Source of the DNA: CAZCGA01 sp964498075
Lineage (GTDB): Bacteria; Desulfobacterota; Binatia; HRBIN30
Direction of reading: 5' to 3'
NCBI GenBank assembly: GCA_964498075.1
Contig: CAZCGA010000254.1
Coordinates: forward strand, 1-5,513
Length of the DNA stretch: 5,513 bases
The notes under the pieces were generated by a model. It saw only the letters and a program-made list of their open reading frames with translations, had not been told where the DNA came from and made no database searches. Shown piece by piece: positions 1 through 5,513 of the stretch (the stretch's first letter is position 1; each line of letters begins with the position of its first letter). A program made the position numbers and the translations under genes.

Positions 1-4
1 GGCT

Positions 5-1249
5 CTATGCCCGCTTCGCCTGCCGGCCGAACATGATGCCGGCGACGCGGCGGATCTGGATCTCATCGGAGCCTTCGGTGATGCGGTAGCGGCGGTGGTG
101 GCGGTAGATGTGCTCGAACGGCTTGTGGCGGGTGTAGCCGATGCCGCCGTGCACCTGGATGGCCGTGTCGGCCGCTTCGCAGACGAGCCGATTCGCGCGG
201 TAGTTGCACATCGACACCTTGTCGGTGACGTCCATGTGCGACCGCAGATCCATCAGCCATGCGGTCTTGTAGACGAGGTTGCGGACCATCTCGCACTCGG
301 TCTGCAGTTCGGCGAGCGGAAACTGAATCGCCTGGTTCAACCACAGCGGCTTGCCGAAGACGCGACGCTCCTTGGCGTAGGCGATGCTCTCGTTGATGCA
401 GTACTGCGCCGCACCGACACCGGAGGCGGCTTGGCGGATGCGGTTCTCGTGCACGAAATGTGACGCCAGCGCCAGACCCCGGCCCTCCGCACCGAAGATG
501 GTGCGCTGCGGCACGCGCACGTTCTGCAGCGTGACCTCGGCGTGATCGCTCGGCATGTTGAACGTCCACCACATGAAGTCGACCGTCAGGCCCGGCGTCT
601 CGGTCGGCACGATGAAGCACGTGATGCCCTCGGCGTCGCCCGGCTTGCCCGCCGTGCGGGCGAAGATCATGTCGTAGTTGGCGTGATGCATGCCGGAGTT
701 GAAGCGCTTCCGGCCGTTGATGACCCAGTCGTTGTCCTGGCGGACGGCGGTCGTCTCGAGCCAGGTGGCGTCGCTGCCGTGGTCCGGTTCGGTGAGGCCG
801 AAGGCGACGCGATGCGTGCCGGTGATCATGCCGGGCAGGAACTCCTGCTTCTGCTCCGGGGTGCCGAACGCGAGCATCATGTGCACGGTGGGAAAGTTGC
901 CGACGATGGACGACTCGTTCTGCAGATCGTTGTGGAGACCGAGCCCCTTGGCGGCGAGGTGCTCGCGGACGATCGCCATGGCGAGGTTCGAGGCGCCCTG
1001 GCCGCCGAGCTCCTCGGGCACTGCGTAGCGCAGGTGGCCGGCGGCGTCGGCGCGCCGGCGCATCTCGCCGAGCAGCTCCTCCCATTCCCGGCGCGGCGTG
1101 CCGCCGTTCTCCCAGTCGGTGCGGGCATGCTCGCGGCGGTGATCGAAGAACTGCATGTGTTCGCGTTCGAGCGGTGTGATCTCGCGCTCGATGAAGGCGT
1201 CCAGCTCCGCAAGCTTGTGCTGGATGTCGGCGGGGATCGTGAAATCCAT
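5..1249 (-). CDS. Acyl-CoA dehydrogenase, MCAD-type, complete (414 aa)
   Basis: FAD-dependent enzyme introducing the alpha,beta double bond in an acyl-CoA thioester, as in cytosolic beta-oxidation-type pathways; electrons would pass to electron-transfer flavoprotein. Seen: the N-terminal helical domain includes YAVPEELGGQG near residue 75. The first ACAD signature, GLTEPDHGSD, is at about 151-160. The C-terminal helical domain has RRVFGKP near 295-301 and HGGIGYTR at 367-374. Residue 392, the Glu of TEGSDEIQ, sits where MCAD keeps its catalytic base, so the enzyme should be active alone as a homo-oligomer. Start: an ATG nine codons upstream of the chosen one is possible, but the MDFTIP start at 1249 follows GGAGGAA at 5-nt spacing and gives a typical ACAD N-terminus and length. 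It is transcribed divergently from the 1350 gene. Substrate chain length is not inferable; family assignment is very secure. Confidence 0.95.
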   Translation of the reverse strand: MDFTIPADIQHKLAELDAFIEREITPLEREHMQFFDHRREHARTDWENGGTPRREWEELLGEMRRRADAAGHLRYAVPEELGGQGASNLAMAIVREHLAAKGLGLHNDLQNESSIVGNFPTVHMMLAFGTPEQKQEFLPGMITGTHRVAFGLTEPDHGSDATWLETTAVRQDNDWVINGRKRFNSGMHHANYDMIFARTAGKPGDAEGITCFIVPTETPGLTVDFMWWTFNMPSDHAEVTLQNVRVPQRTIFGAEGRGLALASHFVHENRIRQAASGVGAAQYCINESIAYAKERRVFGKPLWLNQAIQFPLAELQTECEMVRNLVYKTAWLMDLRSHMDVTDKVSMCNYRANRLVCEAADTAIQVHGGIGYTRHKPFEHIYRHHRRYRITEGSDEIQIRRVAGIMFGRQAKRA

Positions 1250-1349
1250 AGCGCTTCCTCCGTTCCAGGGCGGCAACTTCTATCACGGGCTGCGCCGCGC
1301 GCACAGCACGCCCTTGAGTCGGCGCGCCGGCGCGTGGTACGCGACGCGC
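1250..1349. promoter_or_regulatory. Divergent intergenic region with overlapping GC palindromes
   Basis: This 100-bp gap separates the leftward ACAD from the rightward 1350 gene and must hold promoter elements for both unless transcripts read through. Seen: a 10-bp perfect palindrome CGGCGCGCCG at 1320-1329 overlaps a 12-bp one, CGCGCCGGCGCG, at 1323-1334, just before the 1350 start. A weak minus-strand -10-like TGATAG lies near 1279-1284, without a convincing -35. The palindromes could be an operator, a hairpin in the 5' leader of the plus-strand transcript, or chance in GC-rich DNA. No known regulator site is recognised. Confidence 0.3.
1255..1261 (-). promoter_or_regulatory. Shine-Dalgarno site for the 5-1249 ACAD
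   Basis: Read on the minus strand, GGAGGAA lies 5 nt before the ATG at 1249. It decides the start in favour of the MDFTIP codon over an in-frame ATG 27 nt upstream, which would place this motif inside the gene. Confidence 0.8.
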
Positions 1350-1937
1350 ATGACATCTGGGCGCACGGGGAGGGCGGATCTCGCCGTCGCGGCCAGCCTG
1401 ATGGCCGTGGTCGCCGCGATGGTGGCGCTGGTGACCAGCGGCCTGCTGGCCTGGCAACTGCGTGAAGACGGCCGGCGGGCGCGCCTCAGCGCCAACGTTG
1501 AAAGCGTGTGGCACTTGAGCGATCAGTGGAACTCCGGCGCGATGCTGGACGTGCGTAGTGCGGCGGCTACGGCGCTGCTGGCGGGCAAGCCGACGGCCGA
1601 CGTCGACGCAGTGCTGGAGTTCTTCGAGACGCTGGCGTTGCTCCTGCGTCGTGAGGCAGTCGACGAGGAACTGGCGGCGCTGCAGTTCTCTTGGCCGCTG
1701 GCCAACTACTGGGCGGCGAGCCGGGACTATGTGCGGCCGCGTCAGGGCGATCAGCCCTCGGTGTGGGAAGACGTCGGCGCGCTGATGACCCGCCTCACCG
1801 CCGTCGTGGCGCAACGCCGGCGGCACGGCGTGGCCGATCTCCAGCCGTCCGCCGAGCAGATGCGGCAGTTCCTGCTCGACGAGCAAGGGACGGACGAATG
1901 CGACGACGACACCCAGCCGGAGAAGACCCCATTGTAG
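1350..1937 (+). CDS. Membrane-anchored protein of unknown function (195 aa)
   Basis: I do not recognise this protein with certainty. Seen: a short basic N-terminus (MTSGRTGRAD) is followed by one hydrophobic helix at about residues 11-37. The basic stretch REDGRRAR follows it, and then a soluble, probably mainly helical domain from about residue 46. That domain is rich in aromatic and acidic residues: WHLSDQWNS near 54-62, VLEFFETLALLLRR near 88-101, and FSWPLANYWAASRDYV near 113-128. The tail is acidic (DECDDD). The pattern of one N-terminal helix and an FFE..ALL.RR..VDEEL motif recalls small DUF4760-like proteins, but that is from memory and unproven. Start: no clear Shine-Dalgarno precedes the ATG at 1350; TTG at 1314 and ATG at 1401 are alternatives, the latter cutting into the helix. 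The antiporter follows on the same strand, so co-transcription is plausible. Codon pattern and composition match a real gene; function is unknown. Confidence 0.7.
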   Translation: MTSGRTGRADLAVAASLMAVVAAMVALVTSGLLAWQLREDGRRARLSANVESVWHLSDQWNSGAMLDVRSAAATALLAGKPTADVDAVLEFFETLALLLRREAVDEELAALQFSWPLANYWAASRDYVRPRQGDQPSVWEDVGALMTRLTAVVAQRRRHGVADLQPSAEQMRQFLLDEQGTDECDDDTQPEKTPL

Positions 1938-1942
1938 GTCGT

Positions 1943-1980
1943 GCGCCGCGGGCGCGATTGCGATAGCCAGCGCGCCGCGG
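1943..1980. repeat. Short GC direct repeat and mini-hairpin in the spacer before the antiporter
   Basis: GCGCCGCGG occurs at 1943-1951 and again at 1972-1980, 29 bp apart. The first copy also forms a small hairpin, GCGCC/GGCGC, with a 3-nt loop at 1943-1955. It lies just after the stop of the 1350 gene and could weakly attenuate transcription into the antiporter, but there is no T-tract. In DNA this GC-rich, chance is a serious alternative. Confidence 0.25.
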
Positions 1981-2000
1981 TCTGTGGCATGGTCGTACCC

Positions 2001-3422
2001 ATGGAGCAAGAGTCAGGCACCTTGAGCGCCAGCCGAGTGAAGATGGGGCTGGCGTACGCTGCGATGATCGCGGCCACGGTTGCCGCCTTCCTCGCGATCA
2101 ACGCGCTCGGGTCCGGCCTGGTGGCGCCGGCGCGACCGGACGCGGTCGTCGAGGCGGCCGCCGCACGCGGCGACCCCGGGGTGTTCCTACACGTCTTGCT
2201 GGCGCTCATGGTGGTCATCCTCGCGGCGCGCCTCGTCGGTGCGTTCTTTCACCTGCTGCACCAGCCGCCGGTGATCGGTGAGGTGATTGCCGGCATCCTG
2301 CTCGGGCCGTCGCTGCTCGGGCGCGTCGCCCCCGACGTCGAGTCGTACCTGCTGCCGGCGAACATCGCACCGGCCCTATCGATGCTGGCGCAGTTGGGGG
2401 TCATCCTGTTCATGTTCCTCGTCGGCCTCCAGCTGGATACCAGCGCGCTGCGCAAGCAGGCGCACGCCACGGTGGCCATCTCGCACGCCAGCATCGTGGC
2501 CCCGTTCGTCCTCGGTTCGGTCTTGGCGTTGTGGCTCTACCCGATGCTGGCGACGAATGACGTGCCGTTCACCGGCTTCGCCTTGTTCATGGGCGTGTCG
2601 ATGTCGGTGACCGCGTTCCCCGTCCTGGCGCGTATCCTGACCGACCGCAAGCTGCATCGGAGCCGTTTGGGGATTGTCGCGCTGGCGTGCGCCGCCGTCG
2701 ACGACGTGTCGGCGTGGTGTCTGCTGGCGTTCGTGGTGAGTGTGGCGCAGCAGCGGATCGCCGATGCGCTGCCCACGTTTCTGCTGACCCTCGCCTACCT
2801 CGGGGTGATGTTCGTCGGCGTCCGCCCGCTGGTGCGTCGCCTGCTGCGCCGGCAGCCACGCTTCACGCAGCAGACGAGCGCCGCGGTGTTCGTGGCGTTG
2901 CTGGGGTCGGCGCTGGCGACGGAGTGGATCGGCATCCACGCCGTGTTCGGTGCCTTCTTCCTGGGGGCAGTGATTCCGCACGACGCGAAGCTGGCCACCG
3001 ACATTTGCGAGAAGCTCGAAGACCTGGTGCTGGTGCTCCTGCTGCCGGCGTTCTTTGCCTTCACCGGCATGCGCACGCAGATCGCGCTGGTCGGCGGCCT
3101 GACGCATTGGTTCATCTGTGCGGCAATCATCGCCGTGGCCTGCGTCGGGAAGTTCGGCGGCAGCACCGTGGCGGCGCGGCTGTCCGGGCTCTCGTGGCGT
3201 GATGCGGCGAGCCTGGGCGTGCTGTTGAACACGCGCGGATTGATGGAGCTGGTGGTGCTGAACATCGGGCTCGACATGAAGGTGATCTCGCCCGTGCTCT
3301 TCGCGATGATGGTGTTGATGGCGTTGGCGACCACGCTCGCAACGACGCCCCTCCTGCACCTATTGACGCGCGGGCAGGTGGCGGCGGATTCGCGGCTGCA
3401 GGTGGCGTCTAGGGTGCGCTAG
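2001..3422 (+). CDS. CPA2-family cation/proton antiporter, CHX-like (about 473 aa)
   Basis: Integral membrane Na+ or K+/H+ exchanger for pH and ion homeostasis. Numbering is from the 2001 start. Seen: about a dozen hydrophobic segments; PPVIGEVIAGILLGPSLLG at 89-107; LFMFLVGLQLD near 136-146; TAFPVLARIL at 204-213. The ion-binding Asp-Asp (CAAVDDVSAW) is at 234-235. GKFGG near 383-387 has a Lys that may match the conserved Lys of NhaA/NapA. NTRGLMELVVLNIG near 410-423 is typical of plant CHX and related bacterial antiporters. The protein ends soon after the last helix, without the TrkA-N domain of KefB/KefC. DD rather than ND suggests electrogenic exchange, by family knowledge. Start: GTG 1941, ATG 1989, ATG 2001 and ATG 2043 are all in frame and none has a good Shine-Dalgarno; 2001 gives a short polar tail before the first helix. 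Transported ion is not determinable. Confidence 0.9.
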   Translation: MEQESGTLSASRVKMGLAYAAMIAATVAAFLAINALGSGLVAPARPDAVVEAAAARGDPGVFLHVLLALMVVILAARLVGAFFHLLHQPPVIGEVIAGILLGPSLLGRVAPDVESYLLPANIAPALSMLAQLGVILFMFLVGLQLDTSALRKQAHATVAISHASIVAPFVLGSVLALWLYPMLATNDVPFTGFALFMGVSMSVTAFPVLARILTDRKLHRSRLGIVALACAAVDDVSAWCLLAFVVSVAQQRIADALPTFLLTLAYLGVMFVGVRPLVRRLLRRQPRFTQQTSAAVFVALLGSALATEWIGIHAVFGAFFLGAVIPHDAKLATDICEKLEDLVLVLLLPAFFAFTGMRTQIALVGGLTHWFICAAIIAVACVGKFGGSTVAARLSGLSWRDAASLGVLLNTRGLMELVVLNIGLDMKVISPVLFAMMVLMALATTLATTPLLHLLTRGQVAADSRLQVASRVR

Positions 3423-3451
3423 GGCGCGCTCCAACCAGCCCGGACGCCACC
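3401..3451. terminator. Candidate bidirectional terminator between convergent genes
   Basis: GGTGGCGTC at 3401-3409 is a perfect 9-bp inverted repeat of GACGCCACC at 3443-3451. GGG 3412-3414 can also pair with CCC 3439-3441, or a small inner hairpin GCGC/GCGC can form at 3416-3427. The structure spans the antiporter stop codon (3420-3422) and ends 2 bp before the stop codon of the leftward ACAD, where a shared terminator would be expected. There is no T-tract on either side, so it is not a canonical intrinsic terminator. Confidence 0.4.
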
Positions 3452-3453
3452 GC

Positions 3454-4575
3454 TCACGCCGGCTCAGCGGCGATGAGCGCGCCGAGTCGCTGCAGCTGCG
3501 GCGTCGCCGCACCGAGCGTGTACTCGATCTGCTTCACCCAGAGGAAGTAGCGGTGGATGGGGTAGTCGATGTCGATGCTGATGCCGCCGTGGATGTGCAA
3601 CGCGGCGTGGCCGATGCGGCTGCCGCCTTCCGCCGCCCAGTACTTGGCGATGGCCACCTCCTTGTCGGACGGCATCTCGTCGTGCAGCCGTGACGCCGCC
3701 TGCCACATCGTCACGCTCACCGCTTCGTTGTCGATATACGAGTCGGCCATGCGCTGGCCCACCGCCTGGAACATGGCGATCGGCTTGTCGAACTGCTTGC
3801 GGTTCGAGGCGTACTCCGCGGTGATGCGCACCGCCTCCTGGCAGGCGCCCGAGGCAATCGCGCACAGTCCGACGGTGGTGCGGTCCACGATCCAGTTGAG
3901 GATCTGCGCCCCGTCCGCAATCGAGCCGAGCACCGCCTCCGGTCCGACCGTCACCCCGGACAGCTCCATCCGGAAGTGCGCCTCCCAGTTCATCGCCTCC
4001 TGGCGCGTCAAGCGCACTCCCGGTGCTTTCGGGTCGATGAGGAAGACGCCGATCTGACCGTCGGCGGTGCGCGCCGGTACGAGCACCGCCGAGACGCGGT
4101 GGGCCATCGGGACGCCGACCTTCACGCCGTCGAGCCGCCACAGTTTTCCCTCCGGCTTCGCGGTGGTGACGGGCGCGCGACTGTCGGTGCCCAGCTCACT
4201 CAGCGCCGCGCTCAGCAGCGTGTCGCCGGACACCACCCCTGGCAGGTAGCGCTGCTGTTGCGCCGTGGAGCCGAAGCGCGCCAGCGGCATTGCCCCGGAG
4301 ACAATCGTCGGCAGCAAGGGAAGCATGGCGACGCGTTTGCCCTGTTGCTCCAGCAGCAAGCAGATCTCGACGAGTCCGCCGCCGCTGCCGCCGGCGCTCT
4401 CGGGCAGGGCCGCGCCGAGCAGGCCGGCCTTTGCCAGCTGCGCCCACAGCTCGCCGTCGGTGCGCTCATCGCTCGACTCGATCGCCTTGAGGCGCTCGAG
4501 CGTGCAGCGGTCGGTGAGAATCTCCCCCGCCAAGTCGGTGATGGCGCGTTGCTCATCAGTCAGAGAAAAGTCCAT
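3454..4575 (-). CDS. Degenerate acyl-CoA dehydrogenase subunit, probable non-catalytic partner (373 aa)
   Basis: ACAD-fold protein, probably the partner subunit of a heterotetrameric dehydrogenase. Seen: a typical N-terminus (MDFSLTDEQRAI), NRKQFDKPIAMFQAV at 258-272, HIHGGISID at 328-336 and HRYFLWVKQIEYTLG at 341-355. Key residues are missing. At the MCAD catalytic position (YEGT.QIQRL) it reads GAATPQLQRL, with Ala356 for Glu. At the isovaleryl-CoA dehydrogenase position it has Thr233 in DRTTVG. The first ACAD signature is eroded to ALSELGTDSRAP near 125-134. By family knowledge, FadE27/FadE28-type subunits look like this and complete the FAD site of a catalytic partner. The start has AGGAGA 5 nt upstream. 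The neighbour at 4700 runs the same way 124 bp upstream and carries a catalytic Glu, fitting an alpha2beta2 pair. Alternative: a homomeric enzyme with an unusual base. ACAD fold is near certain; the partner role is inferred. Confidence 0.93.
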   Translation of the reverse strand: MDFSLTDEQRAITDLAGEILTDRCTLERLKAIESSDERTDGELWAQLAKAGLLGAALPESAGGSGGGLVEICLLLEQQGKRVAMLPLLPTIVSGAMPLARFGSTAQQQRYLPGVVSGDTLLSAALSELGTDSRAPVTTAKPEGKLWRLDGVKVGVPMAHRVSAVLVPARTADGQIGVFLIDPKAPGVRLTRQEAMNWEAHFRMELSGVTVGPEAVLGSIADGAQILNWIVDRTTVGLCAIASGACQEAVRITAEYASNRKQFDKPIAMFQAVGQRMADSYIDNEAVSVTMWQAASRLHDEMPSDKEVAIAKYWAAEGGSRIGHAALHIHGGISIDIDYPIHRYFLWVKQIEYTLGAATPQLQRLGALIAAEPA

Positions 4576-4580
4576 TGCGG

Positions 4581-4586
4581 TCTCCT
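4581..4586 (-). promoter_or_regulatory. Shine-Dalgarno site for the 3454-4575 ACAD
   Basis: Read on the minus strand, AGGAGA lies 5 nt before the ATG at 4575. It supports the MDFSLTDEQ start and independent translation initiation after the hairpin-containing spacer. Confidence 0.8.
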
Positions 4587-4603
4587 AAGGGCAAAGAAGA
4601 ATG

Positions 4604-4690
4604 AACCCGCCGATGCACGCCGATCAACGCCGATGAGGATCTCGTTGTGGCTCTGAATCCATCGGCGTTCATCTGCGTTCATCGGCGGTT
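4604..4690. repeat. Imperfect inverted repeat built from 10-bp units (REP-like hairpin)
   Basis: The left arm, 4604-4640, and right arm, 4657-4690, can pair over about 31 base pairs, with three mismatches, a 1-nt and a 2-nt bulge and a 16-nt loop. Each arm is three tandem decamers close to GCCGATGAAC: on the left GCCGATGCAC, GCCGATCAAC, GCCGATGAGG; on the right, read in reverse complement, GCCGATGAAC, GCAGATGAAC, GCCGATGGAT. It fills most of the 124-bp spacer between two same-strand ACAD genes. It resembles dispersed intergenic palindromes of the GATGAACACGGATGAA kind that I recall from many environmental bacterial genomes, so a mobile or REP-like origin is likely. In the transcript it would fold into a long stem, possibly protecting or separating the two coding regions. 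No T-tract follows it. Confidence 0.75.
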
Positions 4691-4699
4691 GCTCTCTCT

Positions 4700-5513
4700 T
4701 CAGAACCGCGGTTGCACTGGCATACTGAGGCCGAAGAGCGCGATCAGGTCACGCTGCATCTCGTTGGTGCCGCCGCCGAAGGTGAGGATGTGGATCGAAC
4801 GCAGCATGAAGCCCAGGCGGCCGCGGATGGCCGCGTCCGGCGATCCCGACCGGAGCATCCCCGCGGGCCCGACGATCTCCAGCATCAGGCGCAGCGCTTC
4901 GAGGTAGAACTCGGTGCCGAACACCTTGATGGTCGACGCGTGCGCCGGGTTGAGCGGTTGGTTCTGCTCGGCCCCCCACGCCACCTTGAAGTTCATCAGT
5001 CGCAAGAACTCGAGGCGTGCGAGGATGCGCGCCAGGTTGATCTGCACCCATGGTTGATCGATCACGCGGGTGCCGTCGGCCAGCGTCGTCTGCTTCGCCC
5101 AGCGTACGACCTCCTCGACGTGCCCCTCGATCATCCCCGAGCTGCACAGCGTGACGCGCTCGTGGTTGAGCTGGTTGACGATCAGCTTCCAGCCGCCGTT
5201 GAGTTTGCCGACGAGGTTGGAGGCCGGCACACGGACGTCGTCATAGAATGTTTGGTTGGTGTTCAGCTCGCCCATGTTCTTGATCGGCGCGACGCGGACG
5301 CCGGGAGTTTCTCTGGGCACGATGATCATTGAAATGCCCTTGTGCTTCGGTGCCTCCGGATCGGTGCGCACCGCGAGCCAGATGTAGTCCGCGTCGGTGG
5401 CCAGGCTGGTGAAGGTCTTCTGTCCGTTGATGACGAAGAAGTCGCCGTCGCGGACCGCCTTGCACTGCAGCGACGCCAGATCGGAGCCGGCGTTCGGCTC
5501 GGTGTAGCCGATG
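4700..5513 (-). CDS. Acyl-CoA dehydrogenase catalytic subunit, FadE26/FadE29-like, N-terminus beyond window
   Basis: Partial gene: 270 C-terminal residues are visible and the frame is open at the right edge. Numbering is from the first visible residue. Seen: the fragment opens inside the first ACAD signature, IGYTEPNAGSD (1-11). The beta-domain stretch FFVINGQKTFTS is at 25-36 and KGISMIIVPRETPGV near 58-72. QLNHERV near 114-120 carries Glu118 in the mid-protein helix used as base by isovaleryl-CoA dehydrogenase and FadE26-type enzymes. At the MCAD base position it reads GGGTNEMQRDL near 246-256, with Gly for Glu, as expected for this subtype. The enzyme would oxidise a bulky or branched acyl-CoA, passing electrons to electron-transfer flavoprotein. 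It lies upstream of the degenerate ACAD on the same strand, so the two probably form one alpha2beta2 enzyme. GTG at 5371 is an internal Val codon, not the start: ACAD-homologous sequence continues upstream of it. Confidence 0.94.
   Translation of the reverse strand, partial: IGYTEPNAGSDLASLQCKAVRDGDFFVINGQKTFTSLATDADYIWLAVRTDPEAPKHKGISMIIVPRETPGVRVAPIKNMGELNTNQTFYDDVRVPASNLVGKLNGGWKLIVNQLNHERVTLCSSGMIEGHVEEVVRWAKQTTLADGTRVIDQPWVQINLARILARLEFLRLMNFKVAWGAEQNQPLNPAHASTIKVFGTEFYLEALRLMLEIVGPAGMLRSGSPDAAIRGRLGFMLRSIHILTFGGGTNEMQRDLIALFGLSMPVQPRF

Noticed and set aside
542..1465. A plus-strand open frame (about 307 codons) antisense to the first ACAD.
   Set aside because: It is antisense to a well-conserved ACAD, has no recognisable motif, and overlaps both the intergenic region and the start of the 1350 gene in another frame.
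63..2009. A very long open frame (about 648 codons) on the minus strand.
   Set aside because: It crosses the first ACAD, the divergent region and the whole 1350 gene. Its product is dominated by Arg, His, Ala and Pro with no domain. It is a by-product of GC-rich codon bias in overlapping genes.
2376..3359. A long minus-strand open frame (about 327 codons) antisense to the antiporter.
   Set aside because: The translation is a low-complexity His/Gln/Arg/Glu-rich string with no fold or motif, while the plus strand encodes a clear antiporter with conserved motifs throughout.
3454..4575. Calling the degenerate ACAD a pseudogene.
   Set aside because: The frame is intact over the usual family length with a good ribosome binding site, and the missing residues match known non-catalytic partner subunits rather than random decay.
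3976..4656. A plus-strand open frame (about 226 codons) antisense to the degenerate ACAD.
   Set aside because: It lies opposite conserved ACAD sequence, runs into the hairpin repeat at its end and has no domain, so it is a shadow frame.
4604..4690. Reading the decamer repeats as a small CRISPR array.
   Set aside because: The units are 10 bp, contiguous without spacers and arranged as a palindrome, which does not fit CRISPR architecture.
4647..4907. A short plus-strand open frame beginning in the hairpin element.
   Set aside because: Its first part translates the repeat and the rest is antisense to the conserved ACAD C-terminus; there is no ribosome binding site or motif.

Overview
The window is a GC-rich (roughly two-thirds G+C by eye), densely coding bacterial segment. 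It holds three acyl-CoA dehydrogenase (ACAD) genes, one cation/proton antiporter and one small membrane-anchored protein of unknown function. The composition and the concentration of ACAD genes suggest an environmental, lipid- or isoprenoid-catabolising bacterium. Actinobacteria, Deltaproteobacteria-like lineages and Binatota would all fit, but nothing in the sequence fixes the taxon.

Layout, left to right. (1) Minus strand, 5-1249: a complete medium-chain-type ACAD with its catalytic glutamate, behind a strong ribosome binding site. (2) 1250-1349: a 100-bp divergent intergenic region with overlapping GC palindromes. (3) Plus strand, 1350-1937: an unrecognised protein with one N-terminal membrane helix. 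(4) Plus strand, 2001-3422 (start uncertain): a CPA2/CHX-like Na+(K+)/H+ antiporter with an Asp-Asp ion-binding motif and no C-terminal nucleotide-binding domain. (5) A 9-bp perfect inverted repeat around the antiporter stop codon, in the convergent gap, is a candidate bidirectional terminator. (6) Minus strand, 3454-4575: a degenerate ACAD with neither usual catalytic glutamate. (7) 4576-4699: a spacer filled largely by an imperfect hairpin whose arms are each built from three 10-bp units. (8) Minus strand, 4700 to the right edge: the C-terminal 270 residues of another ACAD, with a catalytic glutamate in the mid-protein position. Its N-terminus lies outside the window.

The clearest functional story is items 6 and 8. 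A glutamate-bearing subunit and a catalytically degenerate one, adjacent and transcribed in the same direction, are the hallmark of the alpha2beta2 heterotetrameric ACADs known from steroid side-chain degradation (mycobacterial FadE26-FadE27 and FadE28-FadE29). They probably make one enzyme oxidising a bulky or branched acyl-CoA; the substrate cannot be read from the sequence. The first ACAD looks like a separate, self-sufficient enzyme. The two plus-strand genes form their own small unit between the ACAD genes, with no evident metabolic link. I found no RNA gene, CRISPR array, transposase or phage gene, and no wholly new system. The most unusual items are the ACAD pair and the decamer-built hairpin between its genes.
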